IMG/VR virus record: IMGVR_UViG_3300047666_000641
Span: 1 to 29,070 of that record
Strand: one strand, 5' to 3'
Length of the DNA stretch: 29,070 nucleotides
Source: a virus
The position numbers and the translations under genes are program-made. This document shows, one piece after another, positions 15,501 to 24,493 of the stretch. A model generated the notes under the pieces. It saw nothing but the letters and a program-made list of their open reading frames with translations. It was not told the DNA's origin and ran no database searches. The first letter of the stretch is position 1; every line of letters begins with the position of its first letter.

Positions 15501-18500
15501 TACAGATAGCTCAGTCCAGCGCCCGTTAACAGTAAACATTGATTATACTATCGCTGGCCAAGAACTGACCTTACTGACCACTGTAAACGTGCCAGCATCA
15601 TTGACCATAAAATGGTATGATCACACGCAGACAAGCAATGTGCCCTTTAGTGCGGTCAAATTAGGCTTTATAGCCCCTACTCAAGTTGAAGTCATTGGCG
15701 GTGAACTTATCGGCCACGACTCGTCACGACATACATTGACTGGTTCAGATTTATTGAATATGGACAGTGTTGACTTTGACGTTGTTGGTGCCGCCCTTTG
15801 GGACTTTGAATTACGCATATTCAACAATTTAGTTGACGCGCATTTTGTAAATGAGACTGTAGGCCAAAGCATGGCTACACTTTATCCCGCCGCTGCACGC
15901 AACGTCGGTTATACTGTAGCTGACATTAATACTCGTCTTGACGACTGGTACAATCGTTGGGCAGTGCGCAACTTTGTCACAGACATTGATACTGTGGATT
16001 ATGACGCTGCAGATGAATTTACTTGGAACTACTCATCAGTCGGACCAAACCTTGGTAGCTGGCGTTCACTTTATGTGTTTACATTCGGCACGGATCGCCC
16101 TGACACCCACCCATGGGAAATGTTGGGTCATAATGTTAAACCGTCATGGTGGGACACGCATTACAGTTGGACTACAGGAGCCAAGCGTAACTCACTCGAA
16201 CAAGCTGTGCAATATGGTATTACTGGCAATAAATTTGGCCCATCTAAGGTTGACCTCCGGTATGCGCACCCAACCTTTGACAAATACACATATGATATAG
16301 TTTCTGGCGACGGCAATGACACCCTATTTGGCCCTGTCACGGCAGGTGTTGTGCCTGCTCCATCCAGCCTAGACGCAGCCAAAGACTTTGTGTTTGGTGA
16401 TTGGAGTGAAGTTGAAAATGTTTGGCGTAAGAGTAGCGAATATCCATTCGCCCTCGCCGAGGTACTTCTACAACTCAAGCCATATCGTACACATGGCACA
16501 TTTTGGCAGTTAGGTCGCTGGGATGTCAGGACCAACGTCACACAAGAACAGTGGATTGACACAGAGACGTGTAATCGTACACATATTTCTGAAATTCATA
16601 ATGAGTTAATTGCTGACGGTATAATTGATCACATTTCTGTGGTAAATGGCGGCGAGAACTATGATTCACTTGATATCGAATTCAAAGCAGACAAAATCTG
16701 CTACAGAAACGCTACGGCTATTGCGTATACTGACGGTAATGCGGTCACAAGTGTGGCTGTCACTAATCCTGGTCGCGGTTTCGAAAATGATCCTACTACC
16801 GTGCATGCAAGCTCTGGCACAGGTGTTGAACTTGAATTCATTCTTGACTTTGCCCACACGGTAACTCGACTAGGTTTCAACACACTACCAGCCGAAGAAT
16901 ATGCAGTGAACAGTGAAAATACTAATGCACTATCAACGGCGTTGACCAATTTAGAAATTAACTACATGCTGCACGTAGGTGGATATACTGACAAGCGTAT
17001 TCTACAAATTGAAGTTGACGGTAATTATAACAGTGGGTTAATCCGTATTCCAGAAAGTAGCTATGATATTTTAATTGATCGCAATGCACCTACTAATGTT
17101 CTATTTTACTCTGGTGTAAAAATTGAAAAGATTACATCAGGCGGTTACCGTGTCAGTGGATACGACTTGGATAGTAAATTCTTTAATTTCCTTCGTCCAT
17201 CTAATTCTGGCAAGCAAGTAGCAGTTGATATTGGTAATACAGAAGTGACCAAGCACTTTAATTGGCACAATGAAATAATCCGCGTCCCATATAACACAAT
17301 TATATCTAAACGTCAAGAGCTTTATCAGTTCTTACTTGGCATGGGCAAATATTATGAGACGTTAGGGTTTGACGTATACAATCGCTGGGAAGTAGAGGCA
17401 TATAGCGCAATTATATGGTCACTCGACAGCAACAGCATTGACCCACACCATGTAAATGGCATCGATACTACCCTTACGTATAAGCAAGGCACGCACGGAG
17501 TTGTGCAAACTGTTGACGTCAATTATGACGGTGTGTCAAACGTGTTAGATGCTGATTTCAAAAACATACGTCGCACGGAATTATTAGTGTTGCGCAATAA
17601 TGACAGCACAGAGTACAGTCTGAAATCTGATACAGACCGAATTTGTGGTCTCGGCGTCCGTGTAGTGGAATTTGAACATATTATTGTATTGAACAATACA
17701 ACGGTATTCAACGATCCAATTTACCAACCAGAAATTGGAATTGGTCTGAACCGTGTACATCTTGTTGGTGAGCGAACTCGCAACTGGAATGGCCGCGTAG
17801 AGGCTCCTGGTTACCTAGTGCAAGACAGTGGTCTAGTGCTCAACCTAGAGAGCAGCGTACATGAACTTGAAACAGAATCTGTAACGTCGGAAAGCAAAGC
17901 GCTTGAACGACTAACACGCCAGACAATCGGGTACAACGTGGGTTACACCAAGCCAACATACATGTCAAATATGTTTGTCAACGACAACTCTGCGTATCGC
18001 TTTGAAAAGGGTGTCCGTGAGTACAAAGGCACTGCCATTGCAATCCAAGCAATGACTCGTAACAAGAACATATTTGGTAGCAGCTTTGAGCATGAAATTT
18101 ACGAAGAATGGATGGTTAGATTAGGTGACTTTGGTGACGTATCTGAGCGCAATCCAGTTCAGTTTGCAGTGCAACCGGATAAAATTAAATCTGATCCACA
18201 GCATTTCCGTATAAACAATGTGTTTACTAGTGACAAGAGCGAAGACCTGATCATTGACTTGCACAAAGGATCAGCAGATTCTATTAGTGGCAATTACGAA
18301 TCACCATTCTCAACATATGATACCTTGCGTCTAGACAATACCAGCATATCAGCCCTTGAGCAATACCAACCGTTTATGCGCGACGCCGGACTACCATTGA
18401 TTGACGAAATTGACTATTATCTGGGGTCAGTAGATGATGTCGGCACTGTATATGACCCAACCGAAGAATATGCGTTGATCCCCAACTGGTCAGATACTAC

Positions 18501-21500
18501 AGCCTATGTAAAAGGTGATCGTATCCGTCGCTACGGTAATGTGTATAGATTAGCAGTGGATACTACAGGCCTGACTGATGTCGAAGCGGATGTCGTCATT
18601 CGCGGCACACAACAATACCCACAGGTGGCAAACGGACAAACATTTATTGCTAACGGCACCACAGTGTTGTTTGACAAGAAAAACACATCTATTTCATATG
18701 ACCCGATTATTGTAAATGGTTCTGCTATTTCCCCCACAGTTCCTAGTGGTTCAACTATGCCATTAAATGGTGTGAGTGTTAACTTTATTAAAACTGCGCA
18801 ACAAACGACATATAGTGATATTGTGTTGGACGGCAATGTAACTAACCCATTAATCACCAATGAAAACGGAAAGGTGTTTACTGTTTATTATGCAAACACA
18901 TCCGCTGCGTCATTGACCTCAATTAACGTGCCATTTGATGAGCTTAAAACTACAATGATTATGCAGCAAATATGGCGGGACGCACTGTTGGCAGCAGGTG
19001 CCACCAATACAGCAAATGCTAGAATTGTCGCACTAGAGGAATTACGCAATGACTATATCACTGGCGCAGGTAACACTGTAAGCGCGTGGGAAACATTCAT
19101 TAGTGATTACTATGACTTGGCCCCTAACCCTGACTTATATGTTAATCCAGAATACATGGGTATTCAAGTTGCTGCCAATTTAGGCGCAGCATGGGAAATT
19201 GCTGCTCGCGCTCTAATCCAAATAGACTTGGACTTGCTGACGGAACTAGGAGCAACACACACTGAAACTGAGACAACAATAGTTTCTGGTCGTGGGTCAT
19301 TCAATAATGCAGTCACATTCGACGCAGACATGTCTACGGTCAATACCCTATTAGACTTTGGTAATACCGCCACTGACGCAAACGAAAATCTACAAGCGTT
19401 CCGTGACTATGTGATCTCAAATGGCAGCACCACAATAACCACCGGACAATCAATTACAGTGCCACACCCGACTGATTATGTAATTGACGATCTCGCAGCA
19501 ATCGAAACTAAGATTTCGGATGCGTTGACACTGGCATCCGCGCCAGCAACCATCACGGTGTCAGTTGTTGGTGATATAATCACATTATCACGAACAAGCA
19601 ATGACGTTGGCTTTCGCCTCGGCGCGTCAACCTTTGGGGAATTGGGCTTCCTTTCTATTGATAACGATGTAGAATCCTCCGGCACCATCACTACTGCTCC
19701 GGCTGACCTGACTCTTGCTGAGGCCGTCCTAGCAGTCAATAACGCTGGAATCGCAGGTGTCGCGGCACAATCAGCAAACAATCGCATGCGTATCACGTGT
19801 AACACCGAACAACTTGTAATTGGTGCTGGATCAGGTACCAATGCCCTTGGTTTCAATCTGGGACTGATCAACGCGACAACTAATACAACTACAGTGCCAG
19901 TTGATCTTGCTATCGGTGATATTGTCACCCAAATCAACGCAGCACCAATTACAAACCTGATAGCTACCCAAGTTGAGGGCGCGTTGATCTTGACATATAC
20001 GGGAACTTCTCTGGTTATTGGTGACGGCACAGCCAACACAGAAATAGGCATAATCGCAAACACATATACAGGATTTACGTCTGAAAATCAAAACACATTC
20101 TTAGTCACAGATTGGGAAATTGTGCAAGACCCAGCACACTTTAATGTATGGACAATCGATAACATCGGCAGTAATCCGCGCACGTTGATCACAACGACCA
20201 ATCGTTACGACGTATTACAAACATTGGATTTTAGAATTGGTGTACTTGAAATATGTGCAGGTGATGAATCAGGGGACGACGCCCTTATTAAATGTGATGC
20301 AATTACCACGCTAGCTGTAGGTGAATATGTATTGATTATCAATTCGACGTGTATTCCCAGTATAGACGGTATTCACCAAGTAACCCGTTTAATGGGCACC
20401 GCAGGATTCTTCATTGATCAATATATTGAGCAAAAGGGCTTTACTGGCAAAGTATTGCCGTTGCGTAGCGTGCGTTTCCCCAACACAACTGTTGCAAACG
20501 CCGCCATGCTTGACACTAACTATATCCAAGATGGACTGGGCTTGCGATCAGGTGATTATGTGTATGTAGATGAGCGTCTGGACACAAATGCTAATAGTCT
20601 AGGACACGGTGCCGTATACACGGTGCAACGTAGCGTCAGTGGTGCCGCATTGGTTCATCTACGTGATGAGACGGGCAAAACCGATAACTCGCAAATTAAA
20701 AACGGCACACTTTACAATAACATAACTGGCGAAACTGTAATTAATTTTGAGGTATATGACCCACTAAAAGGCATTATCCCTGGCGTCGCAGGCCGCGAGA
20801 TTGATATCCGCAGTGATGCCGACTTTGCATACTATAATAACTCTACCGATCCTGTCCTAGAGCTACGTGAGAAAAATGCATGGGGCGCTTCACAGGTTGG
20901 AAAAGTATGGTGGGACTTGAGTAATGCAATCTATTTAAATTATGACCAGCATACAACAGAGTATCGACAAACACATTGGGGCGAACTATTCCCCACTGCT
21001 ACTATTGATGTGTATGAATGGACCAAGAGTCCGGTCACGCCAGATGCATACCAAGATGCTGTAAATTCGGGAATTATTATTGACGGCAATGAACTCACTG
21101 GGGTGGCATACGCTATTATAGACCAATTTGGTGAAGCACAATATAATTGGTGTGAATCTGCTGAGGTAAATATCAACACCAACCAAATCGACATTTACTT
21201 TTATTTCTGGGTTAGCCGTAAAACGACAACTCCGACGATTGCCAGAGAATATAGTATCTTGCAAATAGCTGCGGTTATTGGCGATCCAACCACACAACAA
21301 GTCGACTGGATTGCAGCCACTAGTGCAAATACTGTACTGGTCAGCAGTCTCACACGTTCTGTTGTTCATGACAATCTGGTTATGCAGATTAATTTCGACA
21401 AAGGCGACGCAAATTATCATCAGGAATTTGCGTTACTGGCTGAAAATGATCCGGCGTTGGTTATCCCAGAATGGCTGCATATTAGTCTGCGTGACAGTCT

Positions 21501-23295
21501 TGCAGGGTTTACCCAACAGACTGAAACTGTGAACTACACTCAGTGGGGGTCTGTTCCGTCTTACACACCCGGCGATGTAGTTCTCAGTTTAGCTGGCAAC
21601 TATTTCCGCAATCATATTGCGTCAACTAATAATGACCCCGACGCTGATACAGATAATAATCATTGGATATTGTTGGAGTTTAACGAAAATAATCCGGATG
21701 GTGTATATACGGGCAATGATACAGTGAGCGTAAATATTCCGCGAAGTATACCTGATCTTAACTTACATCCATCTGTGCGATATGGCGTAGAAACCCGCCC
21801 ACATCAGACATGGTTTGTCAATATAAGCAATGCCCGTAAAGCAGTGGTTGAAAAGATCAATAGCCAATTCATTGCCATTAATTTGGTTGACAGTGATATA
21901 CCATGGAGCGAAGAATTTGAACGCATATTTACTGTCGGCAGCGTCGATTATGATATTACACAATATTGGAATTTTTATGATTGGTCAATTGCAGGCTATG
22001 TGTTTGACTCAACAGTAGGTGATTATTTTGTCGAACATGTATCAGACTTGGCCGCATTGACTCCAACAACTGATCAAATAGCACAAGTTGAACGAAGCAA
22101 CGACTTAGATGGTCGCCCCCGTCGCAGTGCATGGCAATATTCAGATGGCACATGGTCACTTGTTTACAAAGAAAAGGCTACTATTCAATTCAATTCTCTG
22201 TTATGGAATCATACATCTGGTCAAGCAGGTTGGGATACTATTGGTTGGGATACTGCGGAATGGGACAGAAGTGCCAGTGCCGTTATGGTAGAAATTTTCA
22301 ATAGTTTCTACACCAGTATTTGGACACAAGAATATCGTGGCTTGTATGCTGACATTTGGTTCTACATGGCCAAGCATGTGTTAGGCGAACAGAATGAAGT
22401 AGACTGGATATTCAAAACTAGCTATTTTAAATTGATTGTCGAAGATAAACTTGAAAAGCAATATAACAAGTATTTCACAGAACATACTGACGACTTCTTT
22501 GACTTTGTTAACACAATTAAGCCATTCCATAGTAAACTACGTGATGGCATTGTGCGCAAACTTGCAGACGAGACTTATGACGCTATTGCACTTGATACTG
22601 CGGAAATTCGTGTACAGACTAATCCATCTGGCTCCACAATAGATGAGATATCAACTCGCTCATTCCGAATTCATGTTGGCACAGATAGGTCTAACTATGC
22701 AAGTCAAATTGTAGACTCAAACAAAATGCTACTAGGAAGTAACATCAGTCCAACCAGTACATTCATACCATACCTTAAAATTGGCGACGGTACAATCGCA
22801 AATAGTGGTGCAATTTGGATTAATGGCGAACGTATTGAATTTACTGGAAAAACTGTGTTCGGTACAGCGCCTATTGTCAGTGGATTCAGTACAGGTTTCA
22901 GTGACGGCTTTAACGGTCTAGAAATGCTAACAGGCGTAACGCGCGGCACACAAGGAACATTTGCACGTAGTCATAGCTTTGCTGATATCATCGAAGATGA
23001 AACAACCCATGAATTAACTGAAAATACGACCTTGAATAATTATGGTGGCTTTACCGATGGTGTCGGAACAAACCTAAGCCCAGCTTGGAATGAACTCGGC
23101 AACAGTCTGCTCGACGGAAGTAACGCAAGTCCTAACGCAATTGCAATTCGCGCAGACGGGTTTGGCACAATTGATCCATACGGCAATATACAGCATGCGC
23201 AATGGTTTGCACGACAAGAAACAACAGAAACAATTGCATTATTTCAACTAGAACTGCAAGAATTATTCGATCTAATGGCAGCAGAATGGACATGA
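12577..23295 (+). CDS. 7: Giant baseplate wedge protein, gp7-like (3,572 residues)
   Basis: A single frame of 10.7 kb follows gp6-like, where gp7 is expected. ATG 12577 is preferred to TTG 12574; AAGGT precedes it. T4 gp7 has 1,032 residues. Visible parts: an N-terminal region (FQPGVVSRLAGKPQQTTSYV; NHHNYYWLEGDIPL) of a kind found in large T4-like wedge proteins; a GxGY-type beta domain (about 1348-1427); a CBM5/12-like motif (about 1968-2000: WSDTTAYVKGDRIRRYGNVY); three diverged repeats (about 2275-2505) of 'I..IN.A.I..V.A.......I......LVIG.G.....LGF' type; a second W...Y.PGDVV...GNYF motif (about 2988-3035); GWDTIGWDTAEWDRS (from 3218); and WINGERIEFTG with LTGVTRGTQGT near the end. No separate gp8 gene is seen, so a gp8 role may be fused in. 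The gp7 call rests on order and general resemblance. Confidence 0.7.
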   Translation: MAIDYRARPTDAKNFTTSSEVNLTQDFQDYSEFLPAINRTESLQNFFGATVNQLLSSGSTQSIDAYWGRLSGRNYNPENELFQPENSATRLNYQFQPGVVSRLAGKPQQTTSYVNWLNRLESLGADVNNHDRLFSEQGYVLDLPINADMFTNHHNYYWLEGDIPLIEIELGGPDTFDIDKIPAKSQHTTAILSNHRTVEFVTGLRVKFIGTNIISTSGNYPVDSIYYVENVGGKGGIKLIEIENAAGDILFPTITPYYIEHTTDWNLATHDPTVPDDNYSLNKTYTVMERWASDKNPWARTNHWFSIHAIQIAVEFNNLSLEVYANKFNRSSRPIIEFNANMELTQTCKNYVENVDYVVSSAQMTAMTGESEYYIDDDYTLEDGDIVLAVTLAADNVGPFSTSFGGAYGTAYTPSESAFDSNYNDAYGNRDDSSIYAESYTVSGVGSSIQLTQKTAFNLDDYVLVNKGSEIGYVYCLIAKGWEIGQNKHNNGTAPLFILYDEHNVSLNDFPTTDFAGDTIFSYATSLTGAYDRELGIRPDFTNSGTFGNYNFDWTLNNNRYNQNVTVVSREEIRGLYYFRNWVDDAYYNGWSNIVGGQRVPIIQTQVSDGINNIVFELGTDAISKSTEYTVAMVEGQLRWYTNNYIDRTAIGYDNPELIMKHDTNYTFNDLIFDDASKLEMVDPYGNADANITYGGPDTVKTFSVAAAYEYDTVVYRRADDPSVSGEIFITDANHNSYEVIKNGQRLIDGSDFTFSGTQITLTDILAENDVVELSYVANTDMSNVVYDVAPVHFYNSENTPFSTAGYDDINKHLSSQLSALPGFTGDVNGLNNYHQTLRQHTHGGIIRQQIFETKKIQYLLDQEDINPIRALKSFSRDYADFKQFFKNKVQQLWTTRSWDTVQSLVNQALSDINIGKNATFKYANSDMLYYTQAQSVTHPMPQFASTKFSLPRTRNQYGDTQNHVNVWLTDYDVATDSSVQRPLTVNIDYTIAGQELTLLTTVNVPASLTIKWYDHTQTSNVPFSAVKLGFIAPTQVEVIGGELIGHDSSRHTLTGSDLLNMDSVDFDVVGAALWDFELRIFNNLVDAHFVNETVGQSMATLYPAAARNVGYTVADINTRLDDWYNRWAVRNFVTDIDTVDYDAADEFTWNYSSVGPNLGSWRSLYVFTFGTDRPDTHPWEMLGHNVKPSWWDTHYSWTTGAKRNSLEQAVQYGITGNKFGPSKVDLRYAHPTFDKYTYDIVSGDGNDTLFGPVTAGVVPAPSSLDAAKDFVFGDWSEVENVWRKSSEYPFALAEVLLQLKPYRTHGTFWQLGRWDVRTNVTQEQWIDTETCNRTHISEIHNELIADGIIDHISVVNGGENYDSLDIEFKADKICYRNATAIAYTDGNAVTSVAVTNPGRGFENDPTTVHASSGTGVELEFILDFAHTVTRLGFNTLPAEEYAVNSENTNALSTALTNLEINYMLHVGGYTDKRILQIEVDGNYNSGLIRIPESSYDILIDRNAPTNVLFYSGVKIEKITSGGYRVSGYDLDSKFFNFLRPSNSGKQVAVDIGNTEVTKHFNWHNEIIRVPYNTIISKRQELYQFLLGMGKYYETLGFDVYNRWEVEAYSAIIWSLDSNSIDPHHVNGIDTTLTYKQGTHGVVQTVDVNYDGVSNVLDADFKNIRRTELLVLRNNDSTEYSLKSDTDRICGLGVRVVEFEHIIVLNNTTVFNDPIYQPEIGIGLNRVHLVGERTRNWNGRVEAPGYLVQDSGLVLNLESSVHELETESVTSESKALERLTRQTIGYNVGYTKPTYMSNMFVNDNSAYRFEKGVREYKGTAIAIQAMTRNKNIFGSSFEHEIYEEWMVRLGDFGDVSERNPVQFAVQPDKIKSDPQHFRINNVFTSDKSEDLIIDLHKGSADSISGNYESPFSTYDTLRLDNTSISALEQYQPFMRDAGLPLIDEIDYYLGSVDDVGTVYDPTEEYALIPNWSDTTAYVKGDRIRRYGNVYRLAVDTTGLTDVEADVVIRGTQQYPQVANGQTFIANGTTVLFDKKNTSISYDPIIVNGSAISPTVPSGSTMPLNGVSVNFIKTAQQTTYSDIVLDGNVTNPLITNENGKVFTVYYANTSAASLTSINVPFDELKTTMIMQQIWRDALLAAGATNTANARIVALEELRNDYITGAGNTVSAWETFISDYYDLAPNPDLYVNPEYMGIQVAANLGAAWEIAARALIQIDLDLLTELGATHTETETTIVSGRGSFNNAVTFDADMSTVNTLLDFGNTATDANENLQAFRDYVISNGSTTITTGQSITVPHPTDYVIDDLAAIETKISDALTLASAPATITVSVVGDIITLSRTSNDVGFRLGASTFGELGFLSIDNDVESSGTITTAPADLTLAEAVLAVNNAGIAGVAAQSANNRMRITCNTEQLVIGAGSGTNALGFNLGLINATTNTTTVPVDLAIGDIVTQINAAPITNLIATQVEGALILTYTGTSLVIGDGTANTEIGIIANTYTGFTSENQNTFLVTDWEIVQDPAHFNVWTIDNIGSNPRTLITTTNRYDVLQTLDFRIGVLEICAGDESGDDALIKCDAITTLAVGEYVLIINSTCIPSIDGIHQVTRLMGTAGFFIDQYIEQKGFTGKVLPLRSVRFPNTTVANAAMLDTNYIQDGLGLRSGDYVYVDERLDTNANSLGHGAVYTVQRSVSGAALVHLRDETGKTDNSQIKNGTLYNNITGETVINFEVYDPLKGIIPGVAGREIDIRSDADFAYYNNSTDPVLELREKNAWGASQVGKVWWDLSNAIYLNYDQHTTEYRQTHWGELFPTATIDVYEWTKSPVTPDAYQDAVNSGIIIDGNELTGVAYAIIDQFGEAQYNWCESAEVNINTNQIDIYFYFWVSRKTTTPTIAREYSILQIAAVIGDPTTQQVDWIAATSANTVLVSSLTRSVVHDNLVMQINFDKGDANYHQEFALLAENDPALVIPEWLHISLRDSLAGFTQQTETVNYTQWGSVPSYTPGDVVLSLAGNYFRNHIASTNNDPDADTDNNHWILLEFNENNPDGVYTGNDTVSVNIPRSIPDLNLHPSVRYGVETRPHQTWFVNISNARKAVVEKINSQFIAINLVDSDIPWSEEFERIFTVGSVDYDITQYWNFYDWSIAGYVFDSTVGDYFVEHVSDLAALTPTTDQIAQVERSNDLDGRPRRSAWQYSDGTWSLVYKEKATIQFNSLLWNHTSGQAGWDTIGWDTAEWDRSASAVMVEIFNSFYTSIWTQEYRGLYADIWFYMAKHVLGEQNEVDWIFKTSYFKLIVEDKLEKQYNKYFTEHTDDFFDFVNTIKPFHSKLRDGIVRKLADETYDAIALDTAEIRVQTNPSGSTIDEISTRSFRIHVGTDRSNYASQIVDSNKMLLGSNISPTSTFIPYLKIGDGTIANSGAIWINGERIEFTGKTVFGTAPIVSGFSTGFSDGFNGLEMLTGVTRGTQGTFARSHSFADIIEDETTHELTENTTLNNYGGFTDGVGTNLSPAWNELGNSLLDGSNASPNAIAIRADGFGTIDPYGNIQHAQWFARQETTETIALFQLELQELFDLMAAEWT

Positions 23296-23311
23296 TGTGT
23301 CGGTAATACTG

Positions 23312-23318
23312 ATAAATA
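23312..23318 (+). promoter_or_regulatory. Late promoter motif (GATAAATA) before the fibre cluster
   Basis: ATAAATA lies in the 46-nt gap between the giant gene and the first fibre gene. The expected start of transcription (about 23325) precedes AGGATAAAG and ATG 23342, giving a leader of about 17 nt with normal T4-like geometry. Confidence 0.65.
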
Positions 23319-23341
23319 ATATGAACGCATAGGATAAAGAA

Positions 23342-24493
23342 ATGGCAGTAAACACACTTAATCAGCTACTTACATTGCTTGATTTGGCTGACCAAGATGT
23401 AACAATTCTTGGCGCGATATCGAATGACTCCGCAACTGCTACTGGCAGCGGCAATGGACCAGGATTGGTGACAACGCGCAATGGCGACAATGTTAAAAAC
23501 GTTCAAAAGGTTATTGCTGACATTAACAATGGCATCACAACTGGCATCCGCACGGAAATTCAATATGATGGTGTCACTCTTCTTGACCATGCGGCAGCAT
23601 TAAATTTCAATGGCAACTCTATGACTGTCCAAGACATCGGCGGCGTTGCAACCATCACCATTAATAGTGAAATTACTATAGCAGGCACGCCAGTCACCAA
23701 TCAAATTGGTATTTGGACAGATGGTGTTACACTTGAAGGCAACGCAGGCCTTACATGGGATGGATCAGAGCTTACGGTGACTGGCACGGTTAATGGCCGT
23801 GATATTGCAGTAGATGGCACAGCACTTGACAATATTGTCGCATCAGCTTTGATATCGGCTGATAACCTTTCAGATTTGGACAATTTGGCAACGGCAAAAA
23901 CCAACCTAGGGATTGATGTAGCAGAAGCTAGTGTTGCATCTGCTACGACAGCCGACTTAGGTGCAGAAACTGCCGACAATGTGTTAATCACTGGTACGAC
24001 ACCTATAATCTCATTTGGCCCTGCGGCGGCAGGTATTACTCGTAAAGGGCGTTTCACAGACGCACTAACCCTCACATATAATGCTGTATCACTGATCTTG
24101 CCAGGTTTGACAGATATCACCACATCTGCCAACAGCACATTTGAAGCCCTAAGTCTTGGTGGGGGTAACTGGATCGTTACCAAATATCAAAAAGCAAATG
24201 GACTGGGGTTAGATTCGTGGCTCCTCACATCTGCTAATTACACAGCTTCTACTGGTGAAAAGATTGCAGCCAACATGTCAGGATCAGCATGGACACTAAC
24301 ACTTCCTGCAAGCCCTAGTGCAGGCTCTTATGTTCATCTAATACTAATTGAAGGTGACGCGTCAATTAACAATCTCACAGTCAATGGCAATGGTAACACT
24401 GTCCAAGGGGATGCGACGTTAATTGTAGACGTCAATACTCTGCCACTAGCCCTATCGTTTATTTACAATTTAACTGAATGGAACATTATATAA
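23342..24493 (+). CDS. Tail fibre protein, modular
   Basis: This 383-residue protein is Gly/Thr/Asn/Asp-rich and built of short beta modules. Typical fibre motifs are TNQIGIWTDGVTLEGNAGLT, ELTVTGTVNGRDIAVDGTAL (residues about 140-165) and NLSDLDNLATAKTNLGI, a 'dLsDl.n.a.Ar.NLgl' repeat common in long tail fibres. The C-terminal ~120 residues (LLTSANYTASTGEKIAANMS ... WTLTLPASPSAGSYVHLILI) resemble fibre-end domains. Its middle module is shared with the fibre at 26999. It probably attaches to the baseplate and contacts the host surface. SD AGGATAAAG precedes ATG. The stop overlaps the next ATG (TAATG). Confidence 0.75.
   Translation: MAVNTLNQLLTLLDLADQDVTILGAISNDSATATGSGNGPGLVTTRNGDNVKNVQKVIADINNGITTGIRTEIQYDGVTLLDHAAALNFNGNSMTVQDIGGVATITINSEITIAGTPVTNQIGIWTDGVTLEGNAGLTWDGSELTVTGTVNGRDIAVDGTALDNIVASALISADNLSDLDNLATAKTNLGIDVAEASVASATTADLGAETADNVLITGTTPIISFGPAAAGITRKGRFTDALTLTYNAVSLILPGLTDITTSANSTFEALSLGGGNWIVTKYQKANGLGLDSWLLTSANYTASTGEKIAANMSGSAWTLTLPASPSAGSYVHLILIEGDASINNLTVNGNGNTVQGDATLIVDVNTLPLALSFIYNLTEWNII

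Noticed and set aside
19476-20063. 195-codon minus-strand open frame
   Set aside because: Mirror of the repeated region of the giant wedge gene; low-complexity Val/Ala/Ser composition and no start signal.
23701-24183. 160-codon minus-strand open frame
   Set aside because: Shadow of the first fibre gene; no ribosome-binding site or recognisable domain.
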